This document shows, one piece after another, positions 1 to 7,357 of a stretch of DNA of 17,901 nucleotides; within the stretch, counting starts at the first letter, position 1; every line of letters starts with the position of its first letter. Source of the stretch: CAZYWA01 sp964650975 [NCBI: uncultured bacterium] (GTDB lineage: Bacteria > JADJOY01). The stretch lies in contig CAZYWA010000109.1 in NCBI GenBank assembly GCA_964650975.1, positions 1-17,901 on the forward strand, written 5' to 3'. The notes under the pieces are model-generated. The model saw only the letters and a list, made by a program, of their open reading frames with translations, was not told where the DNA came from and ran no database searches. The translations under genes and the position numbers were made by a program.

Positions 1-212
1 TCTGCTCGACGCTTGGCGGCCTCGCTACGAACTTTCATGAATAACCCGGGCTAAGCAGGCGCAGACGCTCGAGCGATTTCCCGCCACGCATGCCGCTGAT
101 CCAAGCGGCTGAATTTCTTTCGTCTCAGAACGTGTGAGGCAATCGCTCGGCGGGCGTCGTCGAACCGTGATTCCGGTCGGCGGGTTGTCGCGCCGGATTT
201 GGGGTGGGCAAT
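1..212. other. Non-coding left edge with repeat sequence
   Basis: No convincing gene lies here. The stretch holds one copy of a 72-bp dispersed repeat (54-125). Just before the stop codon of the next gene it holds a short piece (about 169-209) resembling 6041-6082: both contain a CGGTCGG motif followed by GCGCCGGATTTGGGG. Reading frames through it are shadows of the minus-strand beta-helix gene running past its stop. Confidence 0.6.
54..125 (+). repeat. 72-bp dispersed repeat, copy 1
   Basis: It matches 4759-4830 at 68 of 72 positions with no gaps. It contains a hairpin with arms GCCGCT (92-97) and AGCGGC (104-109) around a 6-nt loop. In the other copy the single change in the arm turns one pair into a G-T wobble, so the fold is kept. 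It is non-coding in both places. Confidence 0.75.
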
Positions 213-1370
213 TCAGTTCTTCACCACCGACCAGGCCCCCGCGGATCCCTGCTCGAGACCGTCGTCGAAGATCGGCGTGTCCGGTCGCTCCGTCGACGCC
301 TCGACCGCACCGACGTCGCAGAGGGCGCCCGGGATGCCGTCGCCGTCCACGGGGCGCGCGAGGCCGCGCTGATCGGTCGACAAGCAGCCCGGCGTCGCGG
401 CCTGGTCGAGGGCGAAGCTCGTCGCTCCCGGAGACCGCGTCCGCGTGGGCCCGCCGTTGTCGGTGAGATTGCCGAGCGCGAGATGCAGGGTGGCGACGCC
501 GGTCTGATCGTTCACCTGGGTGAACCCGCAGGTGTCGCCGGGCGACTCCAGGTTGCCGTCGTTCGAGGTGACGACTCCTCCGCTCCCGAGGAAGCACGAC
601 CCGATCACGATCGAGTTGCCGAACGACACCGTCGATCCGGTGCCGCTCGATTGAACGGCGCCGATGCCCGACGGCGGAACGATCGTGCACTGCGTGCACG
701 TGACGCTGCCGCCGCCGGTCGCCTGGAGCTGGATGGCCAGCGCATTGCCGTCCACCGTCACGTCGTCGAGCTCGATGGAGGACTGATTCGCCGCGATGGC
801 GCCCGCCGAGTTGCCGGCGATCGTGGACTTGCGCACCACCACCGACGCGAAGAGCTCGGCCGTGATCCCTGCACCCGGCTCGCCCGGCGGTGAGGTGTTG
901 TCCCGGATCTCGCAGCGGTTGATCGTCGCGGTGCCTCGGTCCACCAGGATGCCCGCGCCCTGGACACCCGCTCCGCCCTGGATCGTCAGGTCCTCGAGGA
1001 CGGCATTCGTGGTGCTTCCCACCACCTCGAACACGCGGTCGATGCCGCCGCCGTCGACGCGCGTCATCGTGGCGCCAGCGCCGAGGATCTGGACGTCCTG
1101 GGTGAGATCGAGATCGCCGGCATGGGCGTCGTCGTCGGTACCGGCGATGGTGAGCGTGTAGGTGCCCGCCGAGAGCAGGATCGTGTCCAGGGCCGTATCC
1201 TGGTTCGCGAGCAGCACCGCCTCCCGCAGGCTGCAGCTCGCCGCGCTGCAAGTTCCCGGGATGGGATCGTCGTAGCGCGTGACGATGATGTCGCTGGCCC
1301 GAGCGGACCAGGCTGCCGAGAGGGCGAGTGCAACGATCGACGAGATCTCGAGCCTGCGGCGAAGTTGCAT
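213..1370 (-). CDS. Secreted CSLREA / choice-of-anchor-Q parallel beta-helix protein
   Basis: This 385-residue exported protein begins with a signal peptide (basic MQLRRR, hydrophobic residues 9-22, likely cleavage after AR-A near 25). A literal CSLREA motif at residues 46-51 marks the N-terminal domain named after it. The middle is Asn/Gly/Thr-rich short repeats (for example LEDLTIQGGAG and STIAGNSAG) typical of right-handed parallel beta-helices. Near the C-terminus come SPGATSFALDQA and DQRGLARPVDGDG...CDVGAVE, the choice-of-anchor-Q signature. The protein ends with FDDGLEQGSAGAW (368-380), a tail resembling those of other surface proteins of this type. Such proteins are usually secreted or surface-bound; the ligand is unknown. 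No strong Shine-Dalgarno is visible; a weak GGAAG lies about 8-13 nt upstream. It is divergent from dctP. Confidence 0.88.
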   Translation of the reverse strand: MQLRRRLEISSIVALALSAAWSARASDIIVTRYDDPIPGTCSAASCSLREAVLLANQDTALDTILLSAGTYTLTIAGTDDDAHAGDLDLTQDVQILGAGATMTRVDGGGIDRVFEVVGSTTNAVLEDLTIQGGAGVQGAGILVDRGTATINRCEIRDNTSPPGEPGAGITAELFASVVVRKSTIAGNSAGAIAANQSSIELDDVTVDGNALAIQLQATGGGSVTCTQCTIVPPSGIGAVQSSGTGSTVSFGNSIVIGSCFLGSGGVVTSNDGNLESPGDTCGFTQVNDQTGVATLHLALGNLTDNGGPTRTRSPGATSFALDQAATPGCLSTDQRGLARPVDGDGIPGALCDVGAVEASTERPDTPIFDDGLEQGSAGAWSVVKN

Positions 1371-1572
1371 GGGGCGCTTTCTTCCGCGGCGGTTGCCGAC
1401 GGAGTGCCTGGGTGGGTCGCGCGGATACTCGGCGCGGGAGACGGCAGGTCAGCAACCATTACCCCAGGGCGCGCGTCCCGCACAACGGGCGCGGTTGACG
1501 TGCTCCGGCACGGCGCCTAACCTGACGGCTTTCGCATCATTTCCGCGCATTATCGGCATTCGGAGGAACGCG
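1371..1572. other. Divergent intergenic region between beta-helix gene and dctP
   Basis: This 202-bp region separates two divergent genes and holds the dctP promoter (1495-1523) and ribosome binding site (1562-1566). No clear promoter was found for the minus-strand gene. Confidence 0.6.
1495..1523 (+). promoter_or_regulatory. Sigma-70-type promoter of dctP
   Basis: TTGACG (1495-1500), a 17-bp spacer and TAACCT (1518-1523) match a housekeeping promoter well. Transcription would begin near 1530, giving a leader of about 43 nt before the dctP start. Confidence 0.6.
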
Positions 1573-2610
1573 ATGCAGCGCTCGATTCGCGCCTGTCTCG
1601 TGGGGGTGATGGCCGTCGCGGCGTCGATCGCCGCGGCCGCGGCCCCCGCCAAGGCGGACACCGTCAAGATCAAGCTCGCGACGCTGGCTCCCCAGGGCTC
1701 TGCCTGGGAGAACTTGCTGCTCGAGCTCGGCGAGAAGTGGAAGGATCAGTCGAAGGACGCCAAGACCCAGGTCGAGCTCAAGGTCTACTCGGGTGGCGTC
1801 ACCGGCAACGAGGGCGACACCGTCACCAAGATGGGCGTCGGCCAGGTGCAGGCCGCGGCGATCACCATCGTCGGCATGCGCAACATCGACCCCGCGCCCC
1901 AGGCGGCCGGAGTTCCCGGCCTGCTCACCTCCGACGGCGAGTTCAACTACGTGTGCGAGAAGATGGAACCGGTCTGGGAGAAGCGCCTGCTCGACAAGGG
2001 CTACGTGGTGCTCTCGTGGGGCGACACCGGCTGGATCCACTTCTTCGCCAAGAAGGCGCTGCACACGCCCGCCGACGCCGAAGGCGTCAAGATCTTCGCG
2101 TGGGCCGGCGACCCGGCCGCGGTCGAGGCGTGGAAGGCATCGGGCTTCCAGCCGGTGGTGCTCTCCTCCACCGACATCATGACGTCGCTCACCACCAACA
2201 TGATCGAGAGCTTCGCCACAGGCGCCATCATGGCGAACGCCGCGCGCTGGTACGAGAAGGCCAACTTCTACATGGCGGACGTGCCGTGGGGTCGGTTGCT
2301 CACGGCCACGCTGGTCAAGAAGGAGACCTGGGAGAAGATCGATCCCGATCTTCGTCCCAAGCTGCTCGAGACTGCGCGTCAGTTCGGGAAGCGCATCGAC
2401 GGCGAGGTCGGCAAGCTCGAGACCGACTCGGTCGCGGCGATGCAGAAGAACGGCCTCGAGGTGGTCCATTCGAGCGACGCCGAGCGGGCGCAGTGGGCGA
2501 CGTTCGCCGAGAAGTCGTGGCCGTCGATCCGCGGCAAGGTCGTGCCGGAGGACCAGTTCGACGAGGTCAAGAGACTGCGCGACGAGTATCGAGCCAAGAA
2601 CCCCAAGTGA
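1573..2610 (+). CDS. dctP: TRAP transporter solute-binding protein, DctP family
   Basis: This 345-residue periplasmic receptor would capture a solute and hand it to the QM membrane unit encoded next. The ATG at 1573 follows GGAGG (1562-1566) at 6 nt and opens a signal peptide (basic MQRSIR, Ala-rich 11-25, cleavage near AKA-DT at 29). The mature protein starts VKIKLATLAPQGSAWE, typical of DctP, and keeps the order of a family member (PADAEGVKI at 166-174, then STDIMTSLTTNMIESF at 199-214). In most DctP receptors the GLKIR motif carries an Arg that pairs with the ligand carboxylate. Here the motif reads KIF (173-175), so that residue appears replaced by Phe. With a TatT gene nearby, this fits the P subunit of a TPR-associated TRAP transporter with an atypical ligand. 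The substrate cannot be named. An upstream in-frame extension to 1279 was rejected because it lacks a signal peptide and ribosome binding site. Confidence 0.93.
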   Translation: MQRSIRACLVGVMAVAASIAAAAAPAKADTVKIKLATLAPQGSAWENLLLELGEKWKDQSKDAKTQVELKVYSGGVTGNEGDTVTKMGVGQVQAAAITIVGMRNIDPAPQAAGVPGLLTSDGEFNYVCEKMEPVWEKRLLDKGYVVLSWGDTGWIHFFAKKALHTPADAEGVKIFAWAGDPAAVEAWKASGFQPVVLSSTDIMTSLTTNMIESFATGAIMANAARWYEKANFYMADVPWGRLLTATLVKKETWEKIDPDLRPKLLETARQFGKRIDGEVGKLETDSVAAMQKNGLEVVHSSDAERAQWATFAEKSWPSIRGKVVPEDQFDEVKRLRDEYRAKNPK

Positions 2611-2655
2611 GGGCGCGGCGGGCCAGAACGGCCGCCGACCAAACAGCCCGATTCA

Positions 2656-2687
2656 AAAGGCCGGCCGGGCGATCCCAGCCGGCCTTT
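2656..2687 (+). terminator. Hairpin between dctP and dctQM (terminator or attenuator)
   Basis: A perfect 10-bp stem (AAAGGCCGGC at 2656-2665, GCCGGCCTTT at 2678-2687) is extended, after one mismatch, by GGG/CCC around a CGAT loop. The T run is only three bases. It lies between two genes of one transporter, so partial termination or 3'-end protection of dctP mRNA is likely. Confidence 0.65.
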
Positions 2688-2706
2688 CGATTGACCGAGG
2701 AACGAC

Positions 2707-4575
2707 GTGGAACACACGTACAACGAGACCGAGGCGCCGGGCGCGGTCGGCCATGCCATCGCTGTGGCCGAGCGCTGGGTCATGGTCGCGATCGTGTTCT
2801 TCATGGCGGTGCTGCCGGTGCTCGAGGTGCTCGGCCGCGCGATCTTCCACCGCGGCGTTCCCGGCGGCTTGCTCTACACCCAGCATCTGACGCTCTGGAC
2901 CGGGTTCCTGGGCGCGCTCATCGCGACCGGGCAGGGGCGCCATCTGGCGCTCGCCACCGGCGATCTCATCCCGCCCGGCAAGTTCCGCGACGCGAGCCGC
3001 GTTTACGTGAACACGCTGAGCGCCGCGGTGACGGTGCTGCTCGCCTACGCGTGCGCGCGGCTGGTCGAGTCGCAGATGCGCTTCACGGGGATCGCGGAGC
3101 TGCCGGGTGGCATCAAGGAATGGGTGAGCCAGCTGGTCATGCCGGTGGCGATGGCGCTGGTGAGCCTGCGCTTCGCGTGGCGCGCCAGCGACGGCTGGGT
3201 CGGGCGCGGCATCGCGCTGCTGGGAATCGTGCTGGCGCTCTGCCTCGGCAAGGCGGAGGGATTCGCCGACAAGCTGGTGTGGCCGGGCGTGATCGCGATC
3301 GGACTCGGCATGCTCGTGGGCACGCCGGTCTTCGTGGCGATGGCCGGGCTCGCGATGCTCTTTTACTTCGCCGACGGCACGGCGATCGCGTCGGTGCCCA
3401 CCGAGACCTACCGGCTGGTGGCGAATCCGTCGCTGCCGGCGATCCCGCTGCTCACCATGGCGGGCTACATCCTCGCCGAAGGCGGAGCGTCGAAGCGTCT
3501 GTTGCGGCTGGCGCGTGCCTTCTTCGGCTGGATGCCGGGCGGGATCGCGCTGGTGGTGTGCCTGGTGTGCGCGCTCTTCACCACGTTCACCGGCGGCTCC
3601 GGAGTGACCATCCTCGCCCTCGGCGGGCTGGTGCTGCCGATGCTGGTGAACGAGAACTATCCCGAGGGCTTCAGCCTCGGGCTCGTGACCTCCTCCGGCT
3701 CACTGGGATTGCTCTTCCCGCCGAGCTTGCCCGTCATCCTCTACGCGGTGGTCGCGGGAGCGAGCGTCGAGGAGCTGTTCATCGCGGGGTTCCTGCCCGG
3801 TCTCTTGATGCTGCTTCTGGTCGCGGGGTACGGGATCTTCATCGGGGCGCGATCGCATGCGCCACGCACTCCCTTCGAGCCTCGCGAGGCAGCCGGCGCG
3901 TTCTGGGAAGCGAAGTGGGAAGTCGCGATTCCCGCGATGGTGGTGGCGGCGATCTTCACGGGCTTCGCCACGATGGTCGAAGCCGCGGCACTCGCGGTGG
4001 TGGCGGCGGTGATCGTCGAGTGCGCGATCTTCCGCGACCTCCACCCGACTCGCGAGCTGCCCGTCACGATCCACCGCGCCGCCACGCTGGTGGGCGCGGT
4101 GCTGATCCTGCTCGGCGTCGCGATGGGCCTCACCAGCTACTTCGTCGACGCCGAGGTGCCCAAGGCGCTGCTCAAGTGGACGCAGGCGCACATCCACTCG
4201 CAGGTGCTGTTCCTGCTGGCGCTCAACGCGGTGCTCTTGGTGCTGGGCAGCGTGTTCGAGATCTTCGCGTCGATCGTGATCCTGGCGCCATTGCTCGCGC
4301 CCATGGCGGTGGCCTACGGGATCGATCCGTTGCACCTGGGCATCGTGTTCCTGGCGAATCTGGAGCTGGGGTTCCTGTTCCCGCCGATGGGGCTCAACCT
4401 GATCCTCTCGTCGTCGCGCTTCCAGAAGCCGCTGACACGACTCTATCGAGAGGCGTTCCCGTTCCTCTGCATCCTCGCCATCGGCGTCCTGCTCATCACC
4501 TACGTCCCGGCGATGACCCAGGGGTTCGCCCACTGGGTGCGCCCGCCCAAGGTCGCCGCGACCGCGCTCCCCTGA
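2707..4575 (+). CDS. dctQM: TRAP transporter fused small and large membrane subunits (DctQM)
   Basis: This 622-residue inner-membrane protein joins the DctQ and DctM subunits, which are separate in many TRAP systems. Residues about 20-160 form the four-helix Q part, with LTLWTGFLGALIATGQGRHL (61-80) as the Q signature. Residues about 185-600 form M: PAIPLLTMAGYILAEGG (244-260), FTTFTGGSGVTILALGG (291-307) and TSSGSLGLLFPPSLPVILYA (328-347) cover the first scaffold half, and a second GFLFPPMGLNLI repeat lies near the C-terminus. DctM homologues couple uptake to the sodium gradient. The start is GTG at 2707, six bases after GAGG (2697-2700). It follows dctP by 96 bp with a hairpin between and probably shares its transcript. 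Reading stays open through both halves, so this is a true fusion. Confidence 0.93.
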   Translation: MEHTYNETEAPGAVGHAIAVAERWVMVAIVFFMAVLPVLEVLGRAIFHRGVPGGLLYTQHLTLWTGFLGALIATGQGRHLALATGDLIPPGKFRDASRVYVNTLSAAVTVLLAYACARLVESQMRFTGIAELPGGIKEWVSQLVMPVAMALVSLRFAWRASDGWVGRGIALLGIVLALCLGKAEGFADKLVWPGVIAIGLGMLVGTPVFVAMAGLAMLFYFADGTAIASVPTETYRLVANPSLPAIPLLTMAGYILAEGGASKRLLRLARAFFGWMPGGIALVVCLVCALFTTFTGGSGVTILALGGLVLPMLVNENYPEGFSLGLVTSSGSLGLLFPPSLPVILYAVVAGASVEELFIAGFLPGLLMLLLVAGYGIFIGARSHAPRTPFEPREAAGAFWEAKWEVAIPAMVVAAIFTGFATMVEAAALAVVAAVIVECAIFRDLHPTRELPVTIHRAATLVGAVLILLGVAMGLTSYFVDAEVPKALLKWTQAHIHSQVLFLLALNAVLLVLGSVFEIFASIVILAPLLAPMAVAYGIDPLHLGIVFLANLELGFLFPPMGLNLILSSSRFQKPLTRLYREAFPFLCILAIGVLLITYVPAMTQGFAHWVRPPKVAATALP

Positions 4576-4644
4576 GGAGGGCTGACGGCCCACGGCGCGC
4601 GAGCTCGGTCGAGCGCAGAAGGTGTGGACAAAATCGGTTCATCG

Positions 4645-4666
4645 GAGCGATTCCGCGGAAGCGCTC
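4645..4666. repeat. Imperfect 22-bp palindrome after dctQM
   Basis: Arms GAGCG and CGCTC flank TTCCGCGGAA, itself a perfect palindrome; only one A/G position fails to pair. It begins about 70 bp after the dctQM stop. It may end that transcript, but no T run follows. Confidence 0.5.
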
Positions 4667-4677
4667 TCGTGCTGTTT

Positions 4678-4754
4678 GGAGGGACGCGGTCCCTCGCGTC
4701 CGCAGCGTCTGAATCAAGGTGGGCGCTTGCGGCTGCGTGGGACCGCAGCCCTCC
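4678..4754 (+). repeat. Twin-hairpin REP-like element, copy 1
   Basis: Hairpin A has stem GGACGCG/CGCGTCC (4682-4688, 4695-4701) and loop GTCCCT. Hairpin B has stem GGCTGCG/CGCAGCC (4731-4737, 4744-4750) and loop TGGGAC. The outer flanks GGAG and CTCC are complementary. B is close to the reverse complement of A, the stem differences are compensated, and the loops can pair at 5 of 6 positions. The same layout recurs at 8118-8193. Confidence 0.75.
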
Positions 4755-4758
4755 GACC

Positions 4759-4830
4759 AGCAGGCGCAGACGCTCGAGCGGTTTCCCGCCATGCATGCCG
4801 CTGATCCAGGCGGCTGAATTTCTCTCGTCT
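4759..4830 (+). repeat. 72-bp dispersed repeat, copy 2
   Basis: It matches 54-125 at 68 of 72 positions, with hairpin arms at 4797-4802 and 4809-4814. It begins four bases after twin-hairpin element copy 1 ends. Confidence 0.75.
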
Positions 4831-4864
4831 ACACACTCTCAGCGCGCGTGAGCGATTCCCTCGT

Positions 4865-4911
4865 CAGTCGGTTCGGGGACGCTTCCACCCCCGTCTCCCC
4901 CGAACCGACTG
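4865..4911. terminator. Strong inverted repeat, possible bidirectional terminator
   Basis: Perfect 14-bp arms (CAGTCGGTTCGGGG at 4865-4878, CCCCGAACCGACTG at 4898-4911) surround a 19-nt spacer. It lies between the convergent dctQM and TatT genes. No T run follows on either strand, so a terminator role is inferred from position and stem strength. Confidence 0.45.
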
Positions 4912-4946
4912 CTCGCGCGGACCTCGTGCCGGCGCCGAGAGGCGCC

Positions 4947-4987
4947 CGCGAGCGCAGCGAGCGCCTCGGGGTGGGGCTCCCCGAAGA
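4947..4987 (-). repeat. GGGGTGG-type hairpin repeat next to the TatT stop codon
   Basis: It reads GCGAGCGCAGCGAGCGCC followed by TCGGGG (4966-4971), a 7-nt loop and CCCCGA (4979-4984). Related cores occur at 6071-6089 and 11083-11099. Its position directly downstream of the minus-strand TatT gene suggests a transcript-end hairpin. Confidence 0.5.
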
Positions 4988-5896
4988 CTAATCGTCGCCG
5001 AGAAAGAGATCGTCCTCTTTCTCGAGCAGCCGCTGCGCGCGACGCTGGGCGAGCACGTTGGGGAGCTTGAAGTTGGGCGCCTGCTCGACGTCGAACGCGA
5101 TCGCGTCCTTCAAGAGCTTCTCGAACTCGGCCTTGTCCTGCTTCCGGACGCTGACGCTCGCGGCCCAGCTCACCGAGGGCCCGATCTTCCCGGCGCCGCC
5201 GCACGACGCGACCTTGTCGCGCTCCTCGCGGCCCTTGTCGACGCTGCCGCCCATCGACTCGGGCACGCTCACGTCGAGCGACATCAGCACCTCGTGGATG
5301 GATCCCGAGTCGAAGCACGAGTCGATCGCCACCGCGCGGTTCATGATCGCGGTCACCAGGCCGAGATCGCCGAGCAGCATCGGATCGTCCTTGGCGACCG
5401 AGGTCGCGGCACCCCATGCGGCGCCGGTCCAGAAGAGCAGCGGCAAGTCGTCCTTGCCGATCTTCGCGAGCGTCCCCTCGCGATCCTTGCGCAGCGCCTC
5501 CTCGAACCCAGGGTGATCGACGTCGAGGCCGCGGAACCCGTACGCACGCGCTCGGAGCAGGAGCTTCTTCACGCGCGCGCGCACTTCCTTGGCGTGCGCC
5601 ACGGATTCGCCCGCCACGTCCGCGTCGGGATACACGAGCCCGTACGCGTACTGCGTGTAGCCCTTGGCGAGCGCCGCCAGCAGCCCCTTGTGGTTGGGCG
5701 CGTCCTGCAGCACCTGTTCCTGGAGCTTGAGCCCGAACGGCACCGCGTCGCGAACCAACTCGGGATCGTCGTCGCTCGAGAACACGCTCGGGCCTTGCCC
5801 TCCCGCGAGCACGCCCGCGACGACGTTGGTGCAGCCCGTGGAGGAGACGAGGACCAGTCCGAAGGAGAGAAGGCAAAGCGAGAACCGAGTGCGCAT
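4988..5896 (-). CDS. tatT: TRAP transporter TatT-family lipoprotein
   Basis: This 302-residue lipoprotein fits the TRAP-associated T component, a helical TPR-like protein known from Treponema pallidum (TatT) that partners the P receptor. A signal peptide ends in the lipobox SSTGC with Cys22 as the lipidation site. The rest is helix-rich with family features: ALAKGYTQYAYGLVYPDAD (75-93), LPLLFWTGAAWG (151-162), IMNRAVAIDSCFDSGSIHEV (184-203), and VPESMGGSVDKGREERDKV (211-229), where the family usually has a PExxGG turn. The start follows GGAGG (5903-5907 on this strand) at 6 nt. It is convergent with dctP-dctQM, so it is expressed separately but completes the set. A weak -10 (TAGCTT, 5930-5935) lies upstream. 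The family call rests on motif recognition and gene context. Confidence 0.85.
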   Translation of the reverse strand: MRTRFSLCLLSFGLVLVSSTGCTNVVAGVLAGGQGPSVFSSDDDPELVRDAVPFGLKLQEQVLQDAPNHKGLLAALAKGYTQYAYGLVYPDADVAGESVAHAKEVRARVKKLLLRARAYGFRGLDVDHPGFEEALRKDREGTLAKIGKDDLPLLFWTGAAWGAATSVAKDDPMLLGDLGLVTAIMNRAVAIDSCFDSGSIHEVLMSLDVSVPESMGGSVDKGREERDKVASCGGAGKIGPSVSWAASVSVRKQDKAEFEKLLKDAIAFDVEQAPNFKLPNVLAQRRAQRLLEKEDDLFLGDD

Positions 5897-6138
5897 GTGA
5901 AGCCTCCGCGAAGGGGAACGATCCGGCGAAAGCTAGCACGCGGAGGGCCGGATTTCGGCGCTCGAGCCCGGCCGCGCAGCTCGCCACCGAGGGACCGGTG
6001 GCGCTCCATGGCGCCACTCGAGGCCCAACTTGCGGACCGCGTTCCCGGTCGGCGCGCAGCCGCGCCGGATTTGGGGGTGGAGCCCCGAAAGAATCGCACT
6101 TTTTTCGGGGCGGGGGGCTTGGAAAGCCCCCCGGGAAG
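5897..6138. other. Intergenic region with hairpin repeat
   Basis: This 242-bp gap separates two minus-strand genes. Near 5896 it holds the TatT ribosome binding site. Nearer 6138 it holds a copy of the GGGGTGG-type repeat with two strong hairpins. No gene is seen. Confidence 0.6.
6041..6136. repeat. GGGGTGG-type hairpin repeat, two-stem copy
   Basis: After CCCGGTCGG and GCGCCGGATTTGGGGGTGG (shared with 169-209) come two stems. The first is GCCCCGAAAGAA (6082-6093) with TTTTTTCGGGGC (6100-6111), 12 bp with one G-T pair. The second is GGGGGGCTT (6112-6120) with AAGCCCCCC (6124-6132). Its outer parts reappear at 11083-11184 around a different middle. It sits at the 3' end of the SGNH gene and may act as its terminator. 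Confidence 0.6.
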
Positions 6139-7257
6139 CTAATGCGGTGCGAGCGATCCGGTCGTGAAGTACTTGATCAGCGTCTGGTCCATCAAAGACA
6201 GCAGGTACTCGTTCCCCAGGTCGCTGTTGTGGATGCCGTCCGACTTGAAGTACTGCGGGTTGTGGCGTGCGTCGATGTTCGCGACCACCAGCGGCAGGTG
6301 GTAGCTCGACGCCAGGCCCTTGATCACGTTGTTGCCGGCATCGAAGCCCGAGTCGTAGCTGGTGTCGGTTTCCTTCATGAGCGTGAAGAGCACCGGTAGC
6401 GTGCCGTGGCCGATCGTGGTCTGCACCGCCTGGGTGTAGGCGGTGCTGAACTTGGAGACGTCCGACGAGCTCGGCTGGGCCAGGTAGCGGTGCACGTCGT
6501 TGATGCCGTAGCGGATCAGCGCGATCGGCGCCGCCGGATGGGCCGCCTCGCCGGCGGTCAGGATCGCGAGACCGTAGTTGCAGTCGGGAAATTGCGCGAT
6601 CGGCGTGTTGCCGAGCGCGAAGTCGACCTCGTTGAGCGTGTAGCTCATCGCGTTCGCGAAGGTGTGATCCTGGTTGAGGAACACGTCGAACCCGATCACC
6701 TCGGGCGGCAGCGGGATCGAGTTCGAGTCGCCGAACAGGAGCCACTCGTGGTTGCGGCCGCCGCCAGGAGTGAAGGCGGTGGTGATGACGGTGTTGCCGC
6801 TCTTCGAGATGCTGACGGTCTTGGGCGCGTTCTTGGGCGTTTGCCAGAGCGGCAACCCGATGAGGCCGAAGTTGTACGTGCCCGCCGGAACCGCCGGAAA
6901 GACCGCGGTGCCGTTGAGGCCGGTGGTGGCCTTGAACGTGCCGCCGGCTCCTTGAAGGGCCACCATCACTCCGTAGAGCGGGTACTTGCCGTTCGACGTC
7001 GTCAGCGTGAACCCGACGTTGGTGACGACCGTGCTCGGCCCGACGCGACCCGACGGGCGCGCGAGCACGTACGCATCCTCGCCTCCCGGCACGGCGACGA
7101 ACCCGTTGAGCGGTCCGCCCGGCGCGAACATGTCGGACGTCGAGTCCGGGTCGTCTTGCGCCCGCGCCGGCGATTCCGCGACCAGCAGCGCCACGGCGAC
7201 GGCCGCCGCGATGGTCGCGAGCCTGAGGGAGCGTCCGGACCGTACGATTGCGTTCAT
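6139..7257 (-). CDS. Secreted SGNH/GDSL-family esterase with N-terminal beta-sandwich domain
   Basis: This 372-residue exported hydrolase carries the SGNH catalytic blocks. Block I is FGDSNS (175-180, Ser178 as nucleophile), block III is GIND (251-254), and block V is DGIH (340-343, Asp340 and His343). An Ala-rich signal peptide ends near ARA-QDD (31-34). Residues about 77-135 (VGFTLTTSNGKYPLYGVMVA to VPAGTYNFGL) resemble a carboxypeptidase-regulatory or Cna-B-type beta-sandwich, often a binding or spacer module. The family hydrolyses esters of lipids, acetylated sugars or small acyl compounds; the substrate here is unknown. Start choice: MNAIV follows GGAGG (7265-7269) at 7 nt. A hairpin abuts that site (7269-7285). 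The longer in-frame reading up to 7875 was rejected because it would run through the smr gene. Confidence 0.87.
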   Translation of the reverse strand: MNAIVRSGRSLRLATIAAAVAVALLVAESPARAQDDPDSTSDMFAPGGPLNGFVAVPGGEDAYVLARPSGRVGPSTVVTNVGFTLTTSNGKYPLYGVMVALQGAGGTFKATTGLNGTAVFPAVPAGTYNFGLIGLPLWQTPKNAPKTVSISKSGNTVITTAFTPGGGRNHEWLLFGDSNSIPLPPEVIGFDVFLNQDHTFANAMSYTLNEVDFALGNTPIAQFPDCNYGLAILTAGEAAHPAAPIALIRYGINDVHRYLAQPSSSDVSKFSTAYTQAVQTTIGHGTLPVLFTLMKETDTSYDSGFDAGNNVIKGLASSYHLPLVVANIDARHNPQYFKSDGIHNSDLGNEYLLSLMDQTLIKYFTTGSLAPH

Positions 7258-7268
7258 GCGTTGACCTC

Positions 7269-7285
7269 CGCGGGATTTTCCCGCG
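7269..7285 (-). promoter_or_regulatory. Hairpin flush against the ribosome binding site of the SGNH gene
   Basis: Perfect 7-bp arms CGCGGGA and TCCCGCG surround a 3-nt loop. Its last base is the first base of the GGAGG ribosome binding site. It could set translation or mRNA stability; a regulatory role is inference. Confidence 0.4.
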
Positions 7286-7311
7286 CGAATCCTGGGTTGG
7301 CGCGCAAAAAT

Positions 7312-7336
7312 ACAGCGAAACGTCGGCACAGCGAAA
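7312..7336 (-). repeat. Two direct 9-bp repeats upstream of the SGNH gene
   Basis: ACAGCGAAA occurs at 7312-7320 and 7328-7336, a 16-bp period. On the gene strand the pair reads TTTCGCTGT twice, followed by a TATTTT that could be a -10. This is possibly a promoter-linked binding site; the -35 match is poor. Confidence 0.35.
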
Positions 7337-7357
7337 GCGGCTGGACCCGCTCGGCGC

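Larger units (their letters stand above)
4576..4987. other. Convergent intergenic region packed with inverted repeats
   Basis: This 412-bp gap lies between dctQM (+) and the TatT gene (-). It contains in order: a palindrome at 4645-4666, twin-hairpin element copy 1 (4678-4754), a 72-bp repeat (4759-4830), a 14-bp-arm inverted repeat (4865-4911), a GGCGCC hairpin (4931-4946), and a TCGGGG/CCCCGA hairpin (4966-4984) against the TatT stop. Small open frames over the repeats are not genes. Confidence 0.7.

Noticed and set aside
25-1455. Long minus-strand reading frame of 476 residues
   Set aside because: It is an Arg/His/Pro-rich shadow of the beta-helix gene in another frame, with no domain or signal.
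1737-4712. 991-residue plus-strand frame across the TRAP genes
   Set aside because: Its composition is Arg/Gly/His-rich low complexity, typical of an off-frame reading of GC-rich DNA. The true DctP and DctQM frames lie underneath.
4496-4796. Two small minus-strand frames sharing a peptide with the left edge of the window
   Set aside because: The shared peptide comes from the 72-bp non-coding repeat. There is no ribosome binding site, and the frames run across hairpin repeats.
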